In this document: positions 1 through 9,023 of the stretch, one piece after another
Numbering within the stretch: position 1 is the stretch's first letter
Layout: each line of letters starts with the position of its first letter
NCBI RefSeq assembly: GCF_009857135.1
Contig: NZ_CP047318.1
Location: forward strand, 4,154,001 to 4,218,000
Length of the DNA: 64,000 nucleotides
Source of the DNA: Streptomyces sp. HM190
Lineage (GTDB): Bacteria; Actinomycetota; Actinomycetes; Streptomycetales; Streptomycetaceae
Direction of reading: 5' to 3'
Made by a program: the position numbers and the translations under genes
Notes under the pieces: model-generated
What the model saw: only the letters and a program-made list of their open reading frames with translations
Told to the model about the DNA's origin: nothing
The model's database searches: none

Positions 1-835
1 CGGCGCCCAGCTGGGTGCGGACGAAGATGATCGTGCGGCCCTTGCGGGAGGCGATCGCGGCGGTGACCGGCGCCTTGTCCTTCGGCTTCACGACGAGGAT
101 GTGGTGCGACATGGTCGTCACCGCGCCCTGCGCCGCGTCCACCTCGTGGCTGACCGGGTTGTTGAGGTACCGGTCGACGAGGGTCTTGATCTCGTTCTCC
201 ATGGTCGCGGAGAAGAGCATCCGCTGACCGCCGGCCGGGACCTGGTCGAGCAGTTCGGTGACCTCGGGCAGGAAGCCCAGGTCGGACATCTGGTCGGCCT
301 CGTCGAGGACGGAGATCTGCACGTCCTCCAGGGAGCAGGCACCGCGGTTGATGATGTCGCGCAGGCGGCCCGGGGTGGCGACGAGGATGTCGACGCCGCG
401 CTCCAGGGCGTAGATCTGGTTGCCCATCGACGTGCCGCCGCAGACGACCTTCATCTTCAGGCCGAGGACGTCGCCGTAGGGCTGCAGCGCGTCGGCGACC
501 TGCATGGCCAGCTCACGCGTCGGCGTGAGGATGACGGCGCGCGGCTTGTGCTTCTGGGTGTGCCCGCCGGCCAGCGTGGCCAGCGTCGGCAGACCGAAGG
601 AGAGGGTCTTGCCGGAGCCGGTGCGGCCGCGGCCGAGGATGTCCTTGCCGACCAGGGCGTCCGGGATGGTCGCGGCCTGGATCGGGAAGGGGGTGGTCAC
701 GCCGTTCTGCGCGAGCTTGCGCACGACGCCCTCGGGGAGACCCAGGTCCGCGAAGGTGACCGTGGGGGTCTCCTCGACGACCTCGTTCTCGCCGTTCTCG
801 GGCACGACGACGTGATCAGCACTGGAAATGGACAT
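1..835 (-). CDS. DEAD-box ATP-dependent RNA helicase, 3' end cut by window
   Basis: The N-terminal 278 residues of an RNA-unwinding DEAD-box ATPase are visible; the rest lies beyond position 1. Helicase domain 1 is complete: the Q-motif region comes first, then Walker A GRTGSGKT (residues 70-77), PTREL (about 105-109), DEAD (178-181) and SAT (209-211). The second RecA-like domain begins with the segment ending RTIIFVRTQ. The ATG at 835-833 is preceded by GGAAGG about 12 bases upstream. The product probably remodels structured RNA in the cytoplasm during cold or ribosome-assembly stress; that role is inferred from the family. The family call is firm, the subfamily is not. Confidence 0.95.
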   Translation of the reverse strand, partial: MSISSADHVVVPENGENEVVEETPTVTFADLGLPEGVVRKLAQNGVTTPFPIQAATIPDALVGKDILGRGRTGSGKTLSFGLPTLATLAGGHTQKHKPRAVILTPTRELAMQVADALQPYGDVLGLKMKVVCGGTSMGNQIYALERGVDILVATPGRLRDIINRGACSLEDVQISVLDEADQMSDLGFLPEVTELLDQVPAGGQRMLFSATMENEIKTLVDRYLNNPVSHEVDAAQGAVTTMSHHILVVKPKDKAPVTAAIASRKGRTIIFVRTQLGA

Positions 836-1042
836 GCGTATGCGAAACCTTCCGGAGTCTCATCGGCACGCGCCCGTCAACTCCGTGATTCGCACACGAC
901 CGCCTCTATGCGGTCCGACACGGCAAAGGAGAGTACGCGCCACACGGCGCGCTCTGCGTTGGCGCCGGGCAAATGGGATCAAACGATCTACCACCATACG
1001 CACCCTCCACCCCTGAAGGCAAACCGAGCCGATACCCGCAGG
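836..1042. other. Intergenic region upstream of the DEAD-box helicase
   Basis: This stretch holds no convincing gene. It is less GC-rich than its surroundings and probably carries the helicase promoter and 5' leader. I see no clear promoter consensus or riboswitch. Confidence 0.4.
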
Positions 1043-1342
1043 TCAGAAGGCGATCAGCGGAGCCCGGCCGGGAAAGCCAGACTCGTGGCCGACTTCGCAG
1101 AGGAGAGCGGAAGAGGCAGGCCAGGGGCCCCGCGGCGGGGCTGACGGCGCCGCGTTCCCGGCCTGGACCGGAGCAGCCGCCGTGCCGCACTCGCAGCCGT
1201 GTCGTCCGCCACATTCCCGCGGGCGACGGAAGGCCACGGCCACCGCGCAGACCGCGACGGCCACCGCGCAGACTGCCACCATCCCGCAGGACGTGGCCAC
1301 GATCACCCCGACGGCGCCCCCACCCGCTCCACAGCGGCACAC
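1043..1342 (-). CDS. Candidate small membrane protein
   Basis: A GTG-initiated reading frame of 99 codons begins 18 bases after the stop of the upstream lipoprotein gene. Residues 10-38 form a very hydrophobic Val/Ala/Cys-rich stretch that could cross the membrane once, followed by basic residues. Third-position GC is high over the first 60 codons and weaker near the end. No good ribosome-binding site is visible and I recognise no family. Alternatively the hydrophobic stretch is an accident of the repeated GC-rich words near 1240-1275. Confidence 0.3.
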   Translation of the reverse strand: MCRCGAGGGAVGVIVATSCGMVAVCAVAVAVCAVAVAFRRPRECGGRHGCECGTAAAPVQAGNAAPSAPPRGPWPASSALLCEVGHESGFPGRAPLIAF

Positions 1343-1360
1343 GGCCGTCCCGCCCCGCCC

Positions 1361-1888
1361 CTACGCCGCGTCCCACGCCTCCGGCGCGGGCTCCCGTTCC
1401 ATCAGCTGCGCCCCCTGCTCGTGCGCGGACGACGACGGCTCGGCCGAGGGCTCCGGCGCCGGGGACTCCACGGGAACCGACGGCTCGGGCGGTTCCGGCG
1501 GGGCGGTGGAGGGCGCGGGCGTCGGCTCGCCCTTCGTCGGCTCCGGCCCGGGCGGCCGCTCGCCGCCCCCCTTGCCCTTCCCGTCCTTCGGCGGCTTCGC
1601 CTTCCCGGTCGGCCCGGCGCCCTCGGAGGCGGCCGCCGAGGCGGAGGCCGACCGGGACGCGGAGGGATCGGGCGAGCCCGAGGGGTGCGGCCTGCCACGC
1701 CCGACCTGGTACCCCGTCCCCCCGCCCGCGACGGCGGTGCCCCCGTCCGGCCGCTCCCCGCCCCGCTGACCGGCGGAGGGCGAGGGAGCGGGGTGCTGCC
1801 CACCGTCCCCCACGCTCATACAGCCGGCGGCCGCGGCGACGGCCACCGCCGTGGCGGCCAGGCGAACGGGTACGTACAAGGCGCGCAC
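1361..1888 (-). CDS. Low-complexity lipoprotein
   Basis: This 175-residue protein starts at a GTG with GGAGG 8 bases upstream. Residues 1-22 are a signal peptide with Arg at positions 2 and 9 and an Ala/Val core ending in the lipobox AAGC, so Cys23 should be lipidated after export. The mature part is a disordered tail rich in Pro, Ser, Gly and Glu with no recognisable domain. It may act as a cell-envelope spacer or tether, but that is conjecture. A longer start at 1957 is possible but would bury the signal peptide. Confidence 0.7.
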   Translation of the reverse strand: MRALYVPVRLAATAVAVAAAAGCMSVGDGGQHPAPSPSAGQRGGERPDGGTAVAGGGTGYQVGRGRPHPSGSPDPSASRSASASAAASEGAGPTGKAKPPKDGKGKGGGERPPGPEPTKGEPTPAPSTAPPEPPEPSVPVESPAPEPSAEPSSSAHEQGAQLMEREPAPEAWDAA

Positions 1889-2018
1889 GGCGGCCACCTC
1901 CGTGGGGGGCGGATGAGGAGTCCCCCTGTTCAACTCCCGCCGCGCGCAAGAGGACACGCGCCCCGCCGACCGCCGGAGCCACCGCCACCGGGCGCCGGAG
2001 CGGTCCGCCCGGCCGCCC

Positions 2019-2369
2019 CTACCCGTAGCCCAGGGCGTGCAACCGGGCGTCGTCGATGCCGAAGTGGTGGGCGATCTCGTGCACCACGGTCACCTCGGTC
2101 TCCGCGACGACTTCCTCCCGCGTCTCGCACATCCGCAGCGTCGGCCCCCGGTAGATCGTGATCCGGTCCGGCAGCACCCCCGCGTACCACTCCCCGCGAT
2201 CCGTGAGCGGAGTCCCCTCGTACAGCCCGAGCAGCTCGGGGTCGTCGGCGGGCGGCTCGTCCTCGACGAACACCGCCACGTTGTCCATCAGCCGCGTCAG
2301 CTCCGGCGGGATCCGGTCCAACGCCTCGGCGACCAGTTCCTCGAACTCCTCGCGCGTCATCTCCAGCAC
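2019..2369 (-). CDS. Metallopeptidase family protein (minimal zincin)
   Basis: This 116-residue protein ends in a zinc-peptidase helix, HEIAHHFG, an HExxH motif with a further His and an Asp just downstream (GIDD). The body matches the actinobacterial 'metallopeptidase family' type: an acidic N terminus, then LLGLYEGTPL and PDRITIYRGP. It lacks a signal peptide and probably acts in the cytoplasm; no substrate is known. The GTG at 2369 gives the usual family length, and an ATG three codons later (2360) is an equally possible start. Confidence 0.9.
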   Translation of the reverse strand: MLEMTREEFEELVAEALDRIPPELTRLMDNVAVFVEDEPPADDPELLGLYEGTPLTDRGEWYAGVLPDRITIYRGPTLRMCETREEVVAETEVTVVHEIAHHFGIDDARLHALGYG

Positions 2370-2650
2370 AGGCCCATTGTCGGGCACGACCGCCGCGGAC
2401 GAGAGACGCGGGTCACAGATCGGCCGCAGGGCTCGGACACGGGCCAGGGACCGGCACGACGGCCCGCCCACGGGTCCCGGACCGTCCGCGCCCCTCGGGC
2501 ACGGGTCCCGGACCGACCGCGAGGGCTCGGGCACGGGGCACGGGGCCCGGACGACCGTGGGGGTTCCGTCACGGAACAACGGGGCCCGGCAACGGGGCCC
2601 GGTCCCCCATACCCCGCATATCCCCTCACGCCCCTGGGCATACGGGCCCA
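2370..2650. repeat. Divergent intergenic region with short GC-rich direct repeats
   Basis: The gap between the divergent metallopeptidase and phosphoesterase genes contains repeated words of the type CACGGGTCCCGGACC and ACGGGGCCCGG between about 2465 and 2610. No gene is supported. The promoters of both neighbours must lie here or just outside. Confidence 0.5.
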
Positions 2651-4339
2651 ATGGCACGCGTTCCCGCCGCAACAGCCACCACCGTGAACGCCCTCCGTAC
2701 GACCCTGCGCCGCGTCCGCCGGGCGCTGTCCCGGACCTCCGGGGCCACGACCCGTCGGCGCCCCCCGCGCGAACCACGGCCGGCGGTCGGACCGGCGCGC
2801 CGCGCCCACCCGTGGGCCCGCGCGCTCGGCCTGGTCACCGTCGTCGTGGTCGGCGCCTGGCTCGGCCTGCTGGTAGTGGGCAACGTACGGACCCCCGTCG
2901 GCCCGATGAACACCACGATGACCTTGCGCCCGTCGCTCACCGGCGGCACGAAGATCAACGTCTCGCCGCTGGGCGCCCTGGAGCTGAGCAGCCACCACGC
3001 CCCCGTGCGCCTCGACGTCAACGTGGACCAACTGGACCCCGACCGCGCCCAGGCCCTGGTCGACCACCCCGAGCGGATCTCGGGCCTCCAGGACGAGATC
3101 GCGTCGGACGTCCGGCGCGGCACGCTGGACCTGGCCCTGCGCTCCGGCGTCGCCGTCGTCACCGGTGCGACCACGCTGGGGCTCGCCGTGTACCGCCGCC
3201 CCCGCCGCGCCCTGGCCGCCGGCGGACTGGCCCTGGGGCTCCTCGCCGCCTCCGGGGGCACCGCCGCCGCCACCTGGAACCCGAACTCGGTTCTGGAACC
3301 CAGGTTCTCGGGCCTGCTCTCCTCCGCGCCCTCCCTCGTCGGCAACGCGCGCAGCATCGTCACGGAGTTCGACGTCTACCAGAAGGAACTGGCCCGCCTG
3401 GTGACGAACGTGACCAAGCTGTACGACGTCACGTCCACGCTCCCCGCGTACCAGCCGGACCCGACCACCATCCGCGTCCTGCACGTCTCCGACATCCACC
3501 TCAACCCCGCGAGCTGGAAGATCATCGCCTCGCTGGTGGAGCAGTACGAGATCAACGTCATCGTGGACTCCGGCGACACCATGGACCACGGCAGCGCCGC
3601 CGAGAACGCCTTCCTGGACCCGATCGCCGACCTCGGGGCGCCGTACGTCTGGGTGCGCGGCAACCACGACTCCCGGGAGACCCAGCGGTATCTGCAGGGG
3701 GTCGAGAACACACACGTCCTCGACGAGGGGAGGGCGGTGACCGTGGGCGGACTGCGCTTCGCCGGGATCGGCGACCCGCAGTTCACCCCGGACCGCTCCA
3801 CGGACAAGGCGGGCCTGCCCTCGGAGGAAGCGGCCGGAGCGCGGCTGGCGGGGGCGCTGCGCGCGCAGAAGGCGGCCGGCACACCCGTGGACATCGCGAT
3901 CGCCCACAACCCGGACGCCGCGCGCGAGACGGACGGGGAGGTACCGCTCGTCCTCGCCGGACACCTCCACCGCCCGGCGATGGAGGTCCTCGACAAGGGC
4001 ACCCGCCTGCGCATCGAGGGCTCGACCGGCGGCAGCGGACTGCGCGCCCTGGAGGGCGACTACCCGGACCCGATCGAGACCTCGGTCCTGTACTTCGACC
4101 GCGACACCCACCGCCTCCAGGCATGGGACGAGATAAAACTCGGGGGCCTGGGACTGACAACGGCCGAGGTCAGCCGCCACCTGCCGAAGGAGAACCAGCC
4201 CGGAGCCCTCCAGTCCCCGTCCCCCTCCGGCACCCCCTCCCCCGGCACCCCGTCCGGCACCCCCTCCAGCACCTCGTCCGGCACGCCTGCGGGCTCGTCA
4301 CCCGGCGGGGCGACCAGCCGCTCCCCGGGCCGCCCGTAA
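2651..4339 (+). CDS. Membrane-anchored metallophosphoesterase
   Basis: This 562-residue protein has a basic N terminus, a transmembrane helix at about residues 57-77 and further hydrophobic helices at about 160-200. A calcineurin-type phosphoesterase domain follows with the full metal-binding set: SDIHLNP, SGDTMDHG, RGNHDS, AHNPD and AGHLHRP. The C-terminal 40 residues are a Ser/Pro/Gly-rich disordered tail. It should hydrolyse a phosphoester at the membrane surface; the substrate cannot be told from sequence. Convergent with nothing downstream, it is followed by a tRNA cluster. No strong ribosome-binding site decides the ATG. Confidence 0.88.
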   Translation: MARVPAATATTVNALRTTLRRVRRALSRTSGATTRRRPPREPRPAVGPARRAHPWARALGLVTVVVVGAWLGLLVVGNVRTPVGPMNTTMTLRPSLTGGTKINVSPLGALELSSHHAPVRLDVNVDQLDPDRAQALVDHPERISGLQDEIASDVRRGTLDLALRSGVAVVTGATTLGLAVYRRPRRALAAGGLALGLLAASGGTAAATWNPNSVLEPRFSGLLSSAPSLVGNARSIVTEFDVYQKELARLVTNVTKLYDVTSTLPAYQPDPTTIRVLHVSDIHLNPASWKIIASLVEQYEINVIVDSGDTMDHGSAAENAFLDPIADLGAPYVWVRGNHDSRETQRYLQGVENTHVLDEGRAVTVGGLRFAGIGDPQFTPDRSTDKAGLPSEEAAGARLAGALRAQKAAGTPVDIAIAHNPDAARETDGEVPLVLAGHLHRPAMEVLDKGTRLRIEGSTGGSGLRALEGDYPDPIETSVLYFDRDTHRLQAWDEIKLGGLGLTTAEVSRHLPKENQPGALQSPSPSGTPSPGTPSGTPSSTSSGTPAGSSPGGATSRSPGRP

Positions 4340-4421
4340 ACCGTTTTGGCGATACCTCCCGCCATCCCATATGCTTCTCACGTCCCCGACGCGCTGACGA
4401 AGCGCCCACGGCGGGCCGATA

Positions 4422-4494
4422 GCCCTCATCGTCTAGCGGCCTAGGACGCCGCCCTTTCAAGGCGGTAGCACGGGTTCGAATCCCGTTGGGGGCA
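4422..4494 (+). tRNA. tRNA-Glu (anticodon UUC)
   Basis: A 73-base cloverleaf with acceptor GCCCTCA paired to TGGGGGC (one T-G wobble), anticodon loop CTTTCAA and a standard T-arm with TTCGAAT. It leads a three-tRNA cluster. The 3' CCA is not encoded. Confidence 0.97.
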
Positions 4495-4530
4495 CGCAAG
4501 AACGTGTGCGACACTGTCGTACGCAACCTT

Positions 4531-4605
4531 GGTCCTGTGGAGCAGTTTGGAGTGCTCGCCACCCTGTCAAGGTGGAGGCCGCGGGTTCAAATCCCGTCAG
4601 GACCG
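4531..4605 (+). tRNA. tRNA-Asp (anticodon GUC), copy 1
   Basis: A 75-base cloverleaf with acceptor GGTCCTG/CAGGACC, anticodon loop CTGTCAA and discriminator G, typical of tRNA-Asp. An identical second copy follows hrpA at 8936. Confidence 0.97.
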
Positions 4606-4610
4606 CTCGG

Positions 4611-4626
4611 TGTTTCACGTGAAACA
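4611..4626. promoter_or_regulatory. parS centromere-like site (ParB binding)
   Basis: The sequence TGTTTCACGTGAAACA is a perfect 16-bp palindrome, extended to 22 bp (4608-4629) by CGG/CCG. It matches the bacterial parS consensus exactly. Streptomyces chromosomes carry many such sites around oriC, where ParB loads for chromosome segregation during sporulation. It lies between tRNA-Asp and tRNA-Phe. A terminator hairpin is a weaker explanation because there is no loop and no T-tract. Confidence 0.9.
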
Positions 4627-4630
4627 CCGT

Positions 4631-4704
4631 GGCTGGGTAGCTCAGTTGGTACGAGCGTCCGCCTGAAAAGCGGAAGGTCGCCGGTTCGACCCCGGCCCCA
4701 GCCA
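4631..4704 (+). tRNA. tRNA-Phe (anticodon GAA)
   Basis: A 74-base cloverleaf with acceptor GGCTGGG/CCCAGCC, anticodon loop CTGAAAA, T-loop TTCGACC and discriminator A. It is the last tRNA of the cluster and runs into a strong hairpin. Confidence 0.97.
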
Positions 4705-4712
4705 CAGTGATC

Positions 4713-4745
4713 GAATCCCCCTCCGGGTCCCCCGGAGGGGGATTC
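4713..4745 (+). terminator. Hairpin terminator after tRNA-Phe
   Basis: A perfect 15-bp stem (4713-4727 with 4731-4745) around a 3-base loop follows tRNA-Phe by 8 bases. There is no T-tract, which is usual for Streptomyces terminators. Confidence 0.8.
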
Positions 4746-4881
4746 GTCGTCTGGGCGTACGGCTCACCGATCCGGCGAAGACCGTCCGCGACAGCCTTCG
4801 GGGCGGCCGGAGGCCGACCCGGGGAGGGCCGGGTAAAAGCGTTCGCCATGAATTTCGCCGGGATGAGATCCTGGAACGCGT

Positions 4882-7800
4882 ATGTCTACGCCACCTGCCC
4901 CCGCCCTCGGCGCCCTCGCCCCCCGCCTGGCCGAGCTGTCCCTGCGCGACGCGCACCGGCTCGGGCGCAGGCTCGAAGGTGCGCGCAAGATCCGTAAGCC
5001 CGAGGCCCGGGCCGCCGTCCTCGCCGAGATCGAGGCCGAGGTCGCCAAGGGCGAGGCCCGCATGGCCGAGCGCGCCGCCCGCGTGCCGGTCGTCTCGTAC
5101 CCCGAACAGCTGCCCGTCAGCCAGAAGAAGGACGAGATCGCGGCCGCCATCCGCGACCACCAGGTGGTCATCGTGGCCGGTGAGACCGGGTCAGGGAAGA
5201 CCACGCAGATCCCGAAGATCTGCATGGAGCTGGGGCGCGGTGTCCGCGGGATGATCGGGCACACCCAGCCCCGCCGGATCGCCGCCCGCACCGTCGCCGA
5301 GCGCGTTGCGGAGGAGCTGGACACCCCCCTCGGCGAGGCCGTCGGCTGGAAGGTCCGCTTCACCGACCAGGTCAACCAGGACTCCACCTTCATCAAGCTG
5401 ATGACGGACGGCATCCTGCTCGCCGAGATCCAGACGGACCGCGAGCTGCGCGCCTACGACACGATCATCATCGACGAGGCCCACGAGCGGTCCCTCAACA
5501 TCGACTTCCTGCTGGGCTACCTCGCCCAGCTGCTCCCGAAGCGCCCGGACCTCAAGGTCGTCATCACCTCCGCGACCATCGACCCCGAGCGGTTCTCCCG
5601 CCACTTCGGGGACGCGCCGATCGTCGAGGTCAGCGGCCGTACCTACCCCGTCGAGGTGCGGTACCGCCCGCTCCTCGAAGAGGACTCCGAGGACGCCGAC
5701 CGCGACCAGATCACCGCGATCACGGACGCCGTCGAGGAGTTGATGGCCGAGGGCAAGGGCGACATCCTCGTCTTCCTCTCCGGTGAGCGCGAGATCCGTG
5801 ACACGGCCGACGCGCTGATCAAGAAGAACTACCGCTTCACCGAGGTGCTCCCCCTCTATGCCCGGCTCTCGCACGCCGAGCAGCACCGCGTCTTCCAGCC
5901 GCACACCGGCCGCCGGATCGTGCTGGCCACCAACGTCGCCGAGACCTCGCTGACCGTCCCCGGCATCAAGTACGTCATCGACCCGGGCTTCGCCCGCATC
6001 AGCCGCTACAGCCACCGCACCAAGGTCCAGCGACTGCCGATCGAGCCGATCTCCCAGGCCAGCGCCAACCAGCGCAAGGGCCGCTGCGGCCGCACGTCCG
6101 ACGGCATCTGCATCCGCCTCTACACCGAGGACGACTTCAACGCCCGCCCGGAGTTCACGGACGCCGAGATCCTGCGGACGAACCTCGCCTCCGTCATCCT
6201 GCAGATGACCGCTGCCGGCCTCGGCGACATCGAGAAGTTCCCCTTCATCGACCCGCCGGACCACCGCAACATCCGCGACGGCGTCCAGCTCCTCCAGGAG
6301 CTCGGCGCGCTCGACCCGACGCAGAAGGACACCCGCAAGCGGCTGACCCCGATGGGCCGCAAGCTCTCCCAGCTGCCCGTCGACCCGCGGCTGGCCCGGA
6401 TGGTCGTCGAGGCCGACAAGAACGGCTGTGCCCGCGAGGTCATGGTCATCGCCGCCGCGCTGTCCATCCAGGACCCGCGCGAACGCCCCGCCGACAAGCA
6501 GACCCAGGCCGACCAGCAGCACGCCCGCTTCAAGGACGAGTCCTCCGACTTCCTCGCCTTCCTCAACCTCTGGCGGTACGTCCGCGAGCAGCAGAAGGAA
6601 CGCGGCTCGTCGTCCTTCCGCCGGATGTGCAAGCAGGAGTACCTCAACTTCCTGCGCATCCGCGAGTGGCAGGACATCTACAGCCAGCTCCGCACGGTCG
6701 CCAAGCAGATGGGCATCCACCTCAACGAGGAGGACGCCCCCGAGCAGCGGGTCCACGTCTCGCTCCTCGCAGGCCTGCTGTCCCACATCGGTATGAAGGA
6801 CATCAAGGACGGCGCGAAGAACGAGTACCTGGGCGCCCGCAGCGCCAAGTTCGCGATCTTCCCCGGCTCGGCCCTCTTCAAGAAGCCCCCGCGCTTCGTG
6901 ATGTCCGCCGAGCTGGTGGAGACCTCCCGTCTCTGGGCCCGCGTCAACGCGAAGATCGAACCCGAGTGGGTCGAACCGCTCGCCGAGCACCTGCTGAAGC
7001 GCACCTACAGCGAACCGCACTGGGAGAAGGACCAGGCGGCCGTGATGGCGTACGAGAAGGTCACGCTCTACGGCGTCCCGATCGTCGCCCAGCGGAAGGT
7101 GAACTACGGCCGCATCGACCCCGAGGCGAGCCGCGAGCTGTTCATCCGCAACGCGCTCGTCGAGGGCGACTGGCGTACGCACCACAAGTTCTTCGCCGAC
7201 AACCGCAAGCTCCTCAGCGAGGTCGAGGAGCTGGAGCACCGCGCCCGGCGCCGGGACATCGTGGTCGACGACGACACCCTGTTCGACTTCTACGACCAGC
7301 GGGTCCCCGAACACGTCGTGTCGGGCGCCCACTTCGACTCCTGGTGGAAGCACAAGCGCCACGAACAGCCCGACTTCCTGGACTTCGAGCGCGAGATGCT
7401 CATCCGTGAGTCGGCGGAAGCGGTCACCAAGGCGGACTACCCGGACTCCTGGCGCCAGGGACAGCTCAAGTTCCGCGTCACCTACCAGTTCGAGCCGGGC
7501 GCGGACGCCGACGGCGTCACCGTCCACATCCCCCTCCAGGTCCTCAACCAGGTCACCGACGAGGGCTTCGACTGGCAGATCCCGGGCCTGCGCGAGGACG
7601 TGGTGACGGAACTGATCCGCTCCCTGCCCAAGCCCATCCGCCGCAACTACGTCCCGGCCCCCAACTACGCCAAGCGCTTCCTCGACCAGGCGGTGCCCCT
7701 CCAGGAGCCGCTGACCGTCACGCTCGCCCGCGAACTCAAGCGCATGGTGGGCGTTCCCGTGACCGCCGAGGACTTCGACTGGGCCCGCGTCCCCGACCAC

Positions 7801-8826
7801 TTGAAGATCACCTTCCGTATCGTCGACGAGCGGCGCCGGAAGCTGGCCGAGGACAAGGATCTGGAGACCCTGCGGCTGCGGCTGAGGCCGAAGGCACGCA
7901 AGGCGCTCTCCCAGGCCGCCGCGGCGACCGCCGAACGCCAGGGCGGCGAGTCCCTCGAACGCACGGGCCTGACGGACTGGACGATCGGCTCCCTCACCCG
8001 CGTCTTCGAGACCCGCCGCGCCGGCCAGCCCGTGAAGGCATACCCGGCCCTCGTGGACGACGGCGACACCGTCTCCGTACGCCTCTTCGACACCGAAGCC
8101 GAACAGTCGGAAGCGATGTGGAAGGGCACCCGAAGACTCATCCTGCGAAACATTCCGGTCAACCCTGCGAAGTTCGCGAGCGAAAAGCTGACCAACGCGC
8201 AGAAGCTCGCTCTGTCGGCGAATCCGCACGGTTCGATACAGGCCCTGTTCGACGACTGCGCGATGGCCGCCGCCGACCGGCTCGTCGCCGACTTCGGCGG
8301 GCCGGCCTGGGACGAGGAGTCGTACCGCAAGCTCTACGACAGGGTCCGCGCGGAGATCGTCGACACCACCGTCCGCACCGTCGGCCAGGTCCAGCAGGTG
8401 CTCGCCGCCTGGCAGGCGTGTGAGCGCCGCCTGAAGGCCACGAGGAGCCCCGCCCTCCTGCCCAACCTCGCGGACGTACGCAAGCAGCTGGACGCCCTCG
8501 TGAAGCCGGGCTTCGTCACGGAGACGGGGCTGCGCCGGCTCCCGGACCTGATGCGCTATCTGGTGGCCGCGGACCGTCGGCTCCAGCAGATGCCGACGGG
8601 CGTCCAGCGGGACACCTCCCGCATGGCGAAGGTCCACGAGATGCAGGACGAGTACGCCTGGCTGCTGGAACAACTCCCCCAGGGACGGCCCGTACCGTCC
8701 TCGGTCCTGGACATCCGCTGGATGATCGAGGAACTCCGCGTCAGCTACTTCGCGCACGCCCTGGGCACGGCGTATCCCGTCTCCGACAAGCGCATCGTGA
8801 AGGCGATCGACGCGGCGGTGCCGTAG
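4882..8826 (+). CDS. hrpA: ATP-dependent RNA helicase HrpA
   Basis: This 1314-residue DEAH-box helicase has the length of the HrpA family. Walker A GETGSGKT is at residues 100-107 and DEAH at 198-201, followed by a SAT motif and the motif VI segment QRKGRCGRTSDG. Downstream come the helicase-associated domain, the OB-fold and the long C-terminal HrpA-specific region. HrpA unwinds RNA and, in E. coli, rescues collided ribosomes and processes fimbrial mRNA; the Streptomyces role is inferred. The gene stands alone between two identical tRNA-Asp genes. The ATG lacks a clear Shine-Dalgarno, but no better start is visible. Confidence 0.95.
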   Translation: MSTPPAPALGALAPRLAELSLRDAHRLGRRLEGARKIRKPEARAAVLAEIEAEVAKGEARMAERAARVPVVSYPEQLPVSQKKDEIAAAIRDHQVVIVAGETGSGKTTQIPKICMELGRGVRGMIGHTQPRRIAARTVAERVAEELDTPLGEAVGWKVRFTDQVNQDSTFIKLMTDGILLAEIQTDRELRAYDTIIIDEAHERSLNIDFLLGYLAQLLPKRPDLKVVITSATIDPERFSRHFGDAPIVEVSGRTYPVEVRYRPLLEEDSEDADRDQITAITDAVEELMAEGKGDILVFLSGEREIRDTADALIKKNYRFTEVLPLYARLSHAEQHRVFQPHTGRRIVLATNVAETSLTVPGIKYVIDPGFARISRYSHRTKVQRLPIEPISQASANQRKGRCGRTSDGICIRLYTEDDFNARPEFTDAEILRTNLASVILQMTAAGLGDIEKFPFIDPPDHRNIRDGVQLLQELGALDPTQKDTRKRLTPMGRKLSQLPVDPRLARMVVEADKNGCAREVMVIAAALSIQDPRERPADKQTQADQQHARFKDESSDFLAFLNLWRYVREQQKERGSSSFRRMCKQEYLNFLRIREWQDIYSQLRTVAKQMGIHLNEEDAPEQRVHVSLLAGLLSHIGMKDIKDGAKNEYLGARSAKFAIFPGSALFKKPPRFVMSAELVETSRLWARVNAKIEPEWVEPLAEHLLKRTYSEPHWEKDQAAVMAYEKVTLYGVPIVAQRKVNYGRIDPEASRELFIRNALVEGDWRTHHKFFADNRKLLSEVEELEHRARRRDIVVDDDTLFDFYDQRVPEHVVSGAHFDSWWKHKRHEQPDFLDFEREMLIRESAEAVTKADYPDSWRQGQLKFRVTYQFEPGADADGVTVHIPLQVLNQVTDEGFDWQIPGLREDVVTELIRSLPKPIRRNYVPAPNYAKRFLDQAVPLQEPLTVTLARELKRMVGVPVTAEDFDWARVPDHLKITFRIVDERRRKLAEDKDLETLRLRLRPKARKALSQAAAATAERQGGESLERTGLTDWTIGSLTRVFETRRAGQPVKAYPALVDDGDTVSVRLFDTEAEQSEAMWKGTRRLILRNIPVNPAKFASEKLTNAQKLALSANPHGSIQALFDDCAMAAADRLVADFGGPAWDEESYRKLYDRVRAEIVDTTVRTVGQVQQVLAAWQACERRLKATRSPALLPNLADVRKQLDALVKPGFVTETGLRRLPDLMRYLVAADRRLQQMPTGVQRDTSRMAKVHEMQDEYAWLLEQLPQGRPVPSSVLDIRWMIEELRVSYFAHALGTAYPVSDKRIVKAIDAAVP

Positions 8827-8935
8827 GCGTCACCCTGTGACGACGGGCGCACGCTGGGTGAGTTCGACCAGGGGGCTCCCCCTCCTGTACAGTCTCTTCT
8901 CGCAGGCCAGCGCACAGACGCTGACTGCGAAACCT

Positions 8936-9010
8936 GGTCCTGTGGAGCAGTTTGGAGTGCTCGCCACCCTGTCAAGGTGGAGGCCGCGGGTTCAAATCCC
9001 GTCAGGACCG
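8936..9010 (+). tRNA. tRNA-Asp (anticodon GUC), copy 2
   Basis: Identical over 75 bases to the tRNA-Asp at 4531-4605, with the same CCT before the acceptor and C after the discriminator. It follows hrpA by 109 bases and has its own terminator. Confidence 0.97.
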
Positions 9011-9023
9011 CACGAATCAGAGA

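Noticed and set aside
4608-4629. Palindrome between tRNA-Asp and tRNA-Phe as a terminator
   Set aside because: It has no loop or T-tract, and the core is an exact parS sequence. A clear terminator follows tRNA-Phe instead.
5191-8757. A 1188-codon open frame on the minus strand across hrpA
   Set aside because: It is the mirror of hrpA codon bias in a GC-rich genome. The plus-strand frame has all helicase motifs; the minus-strand product has none and consists of Val/Asp/Leu-rich low-complexity sequence.
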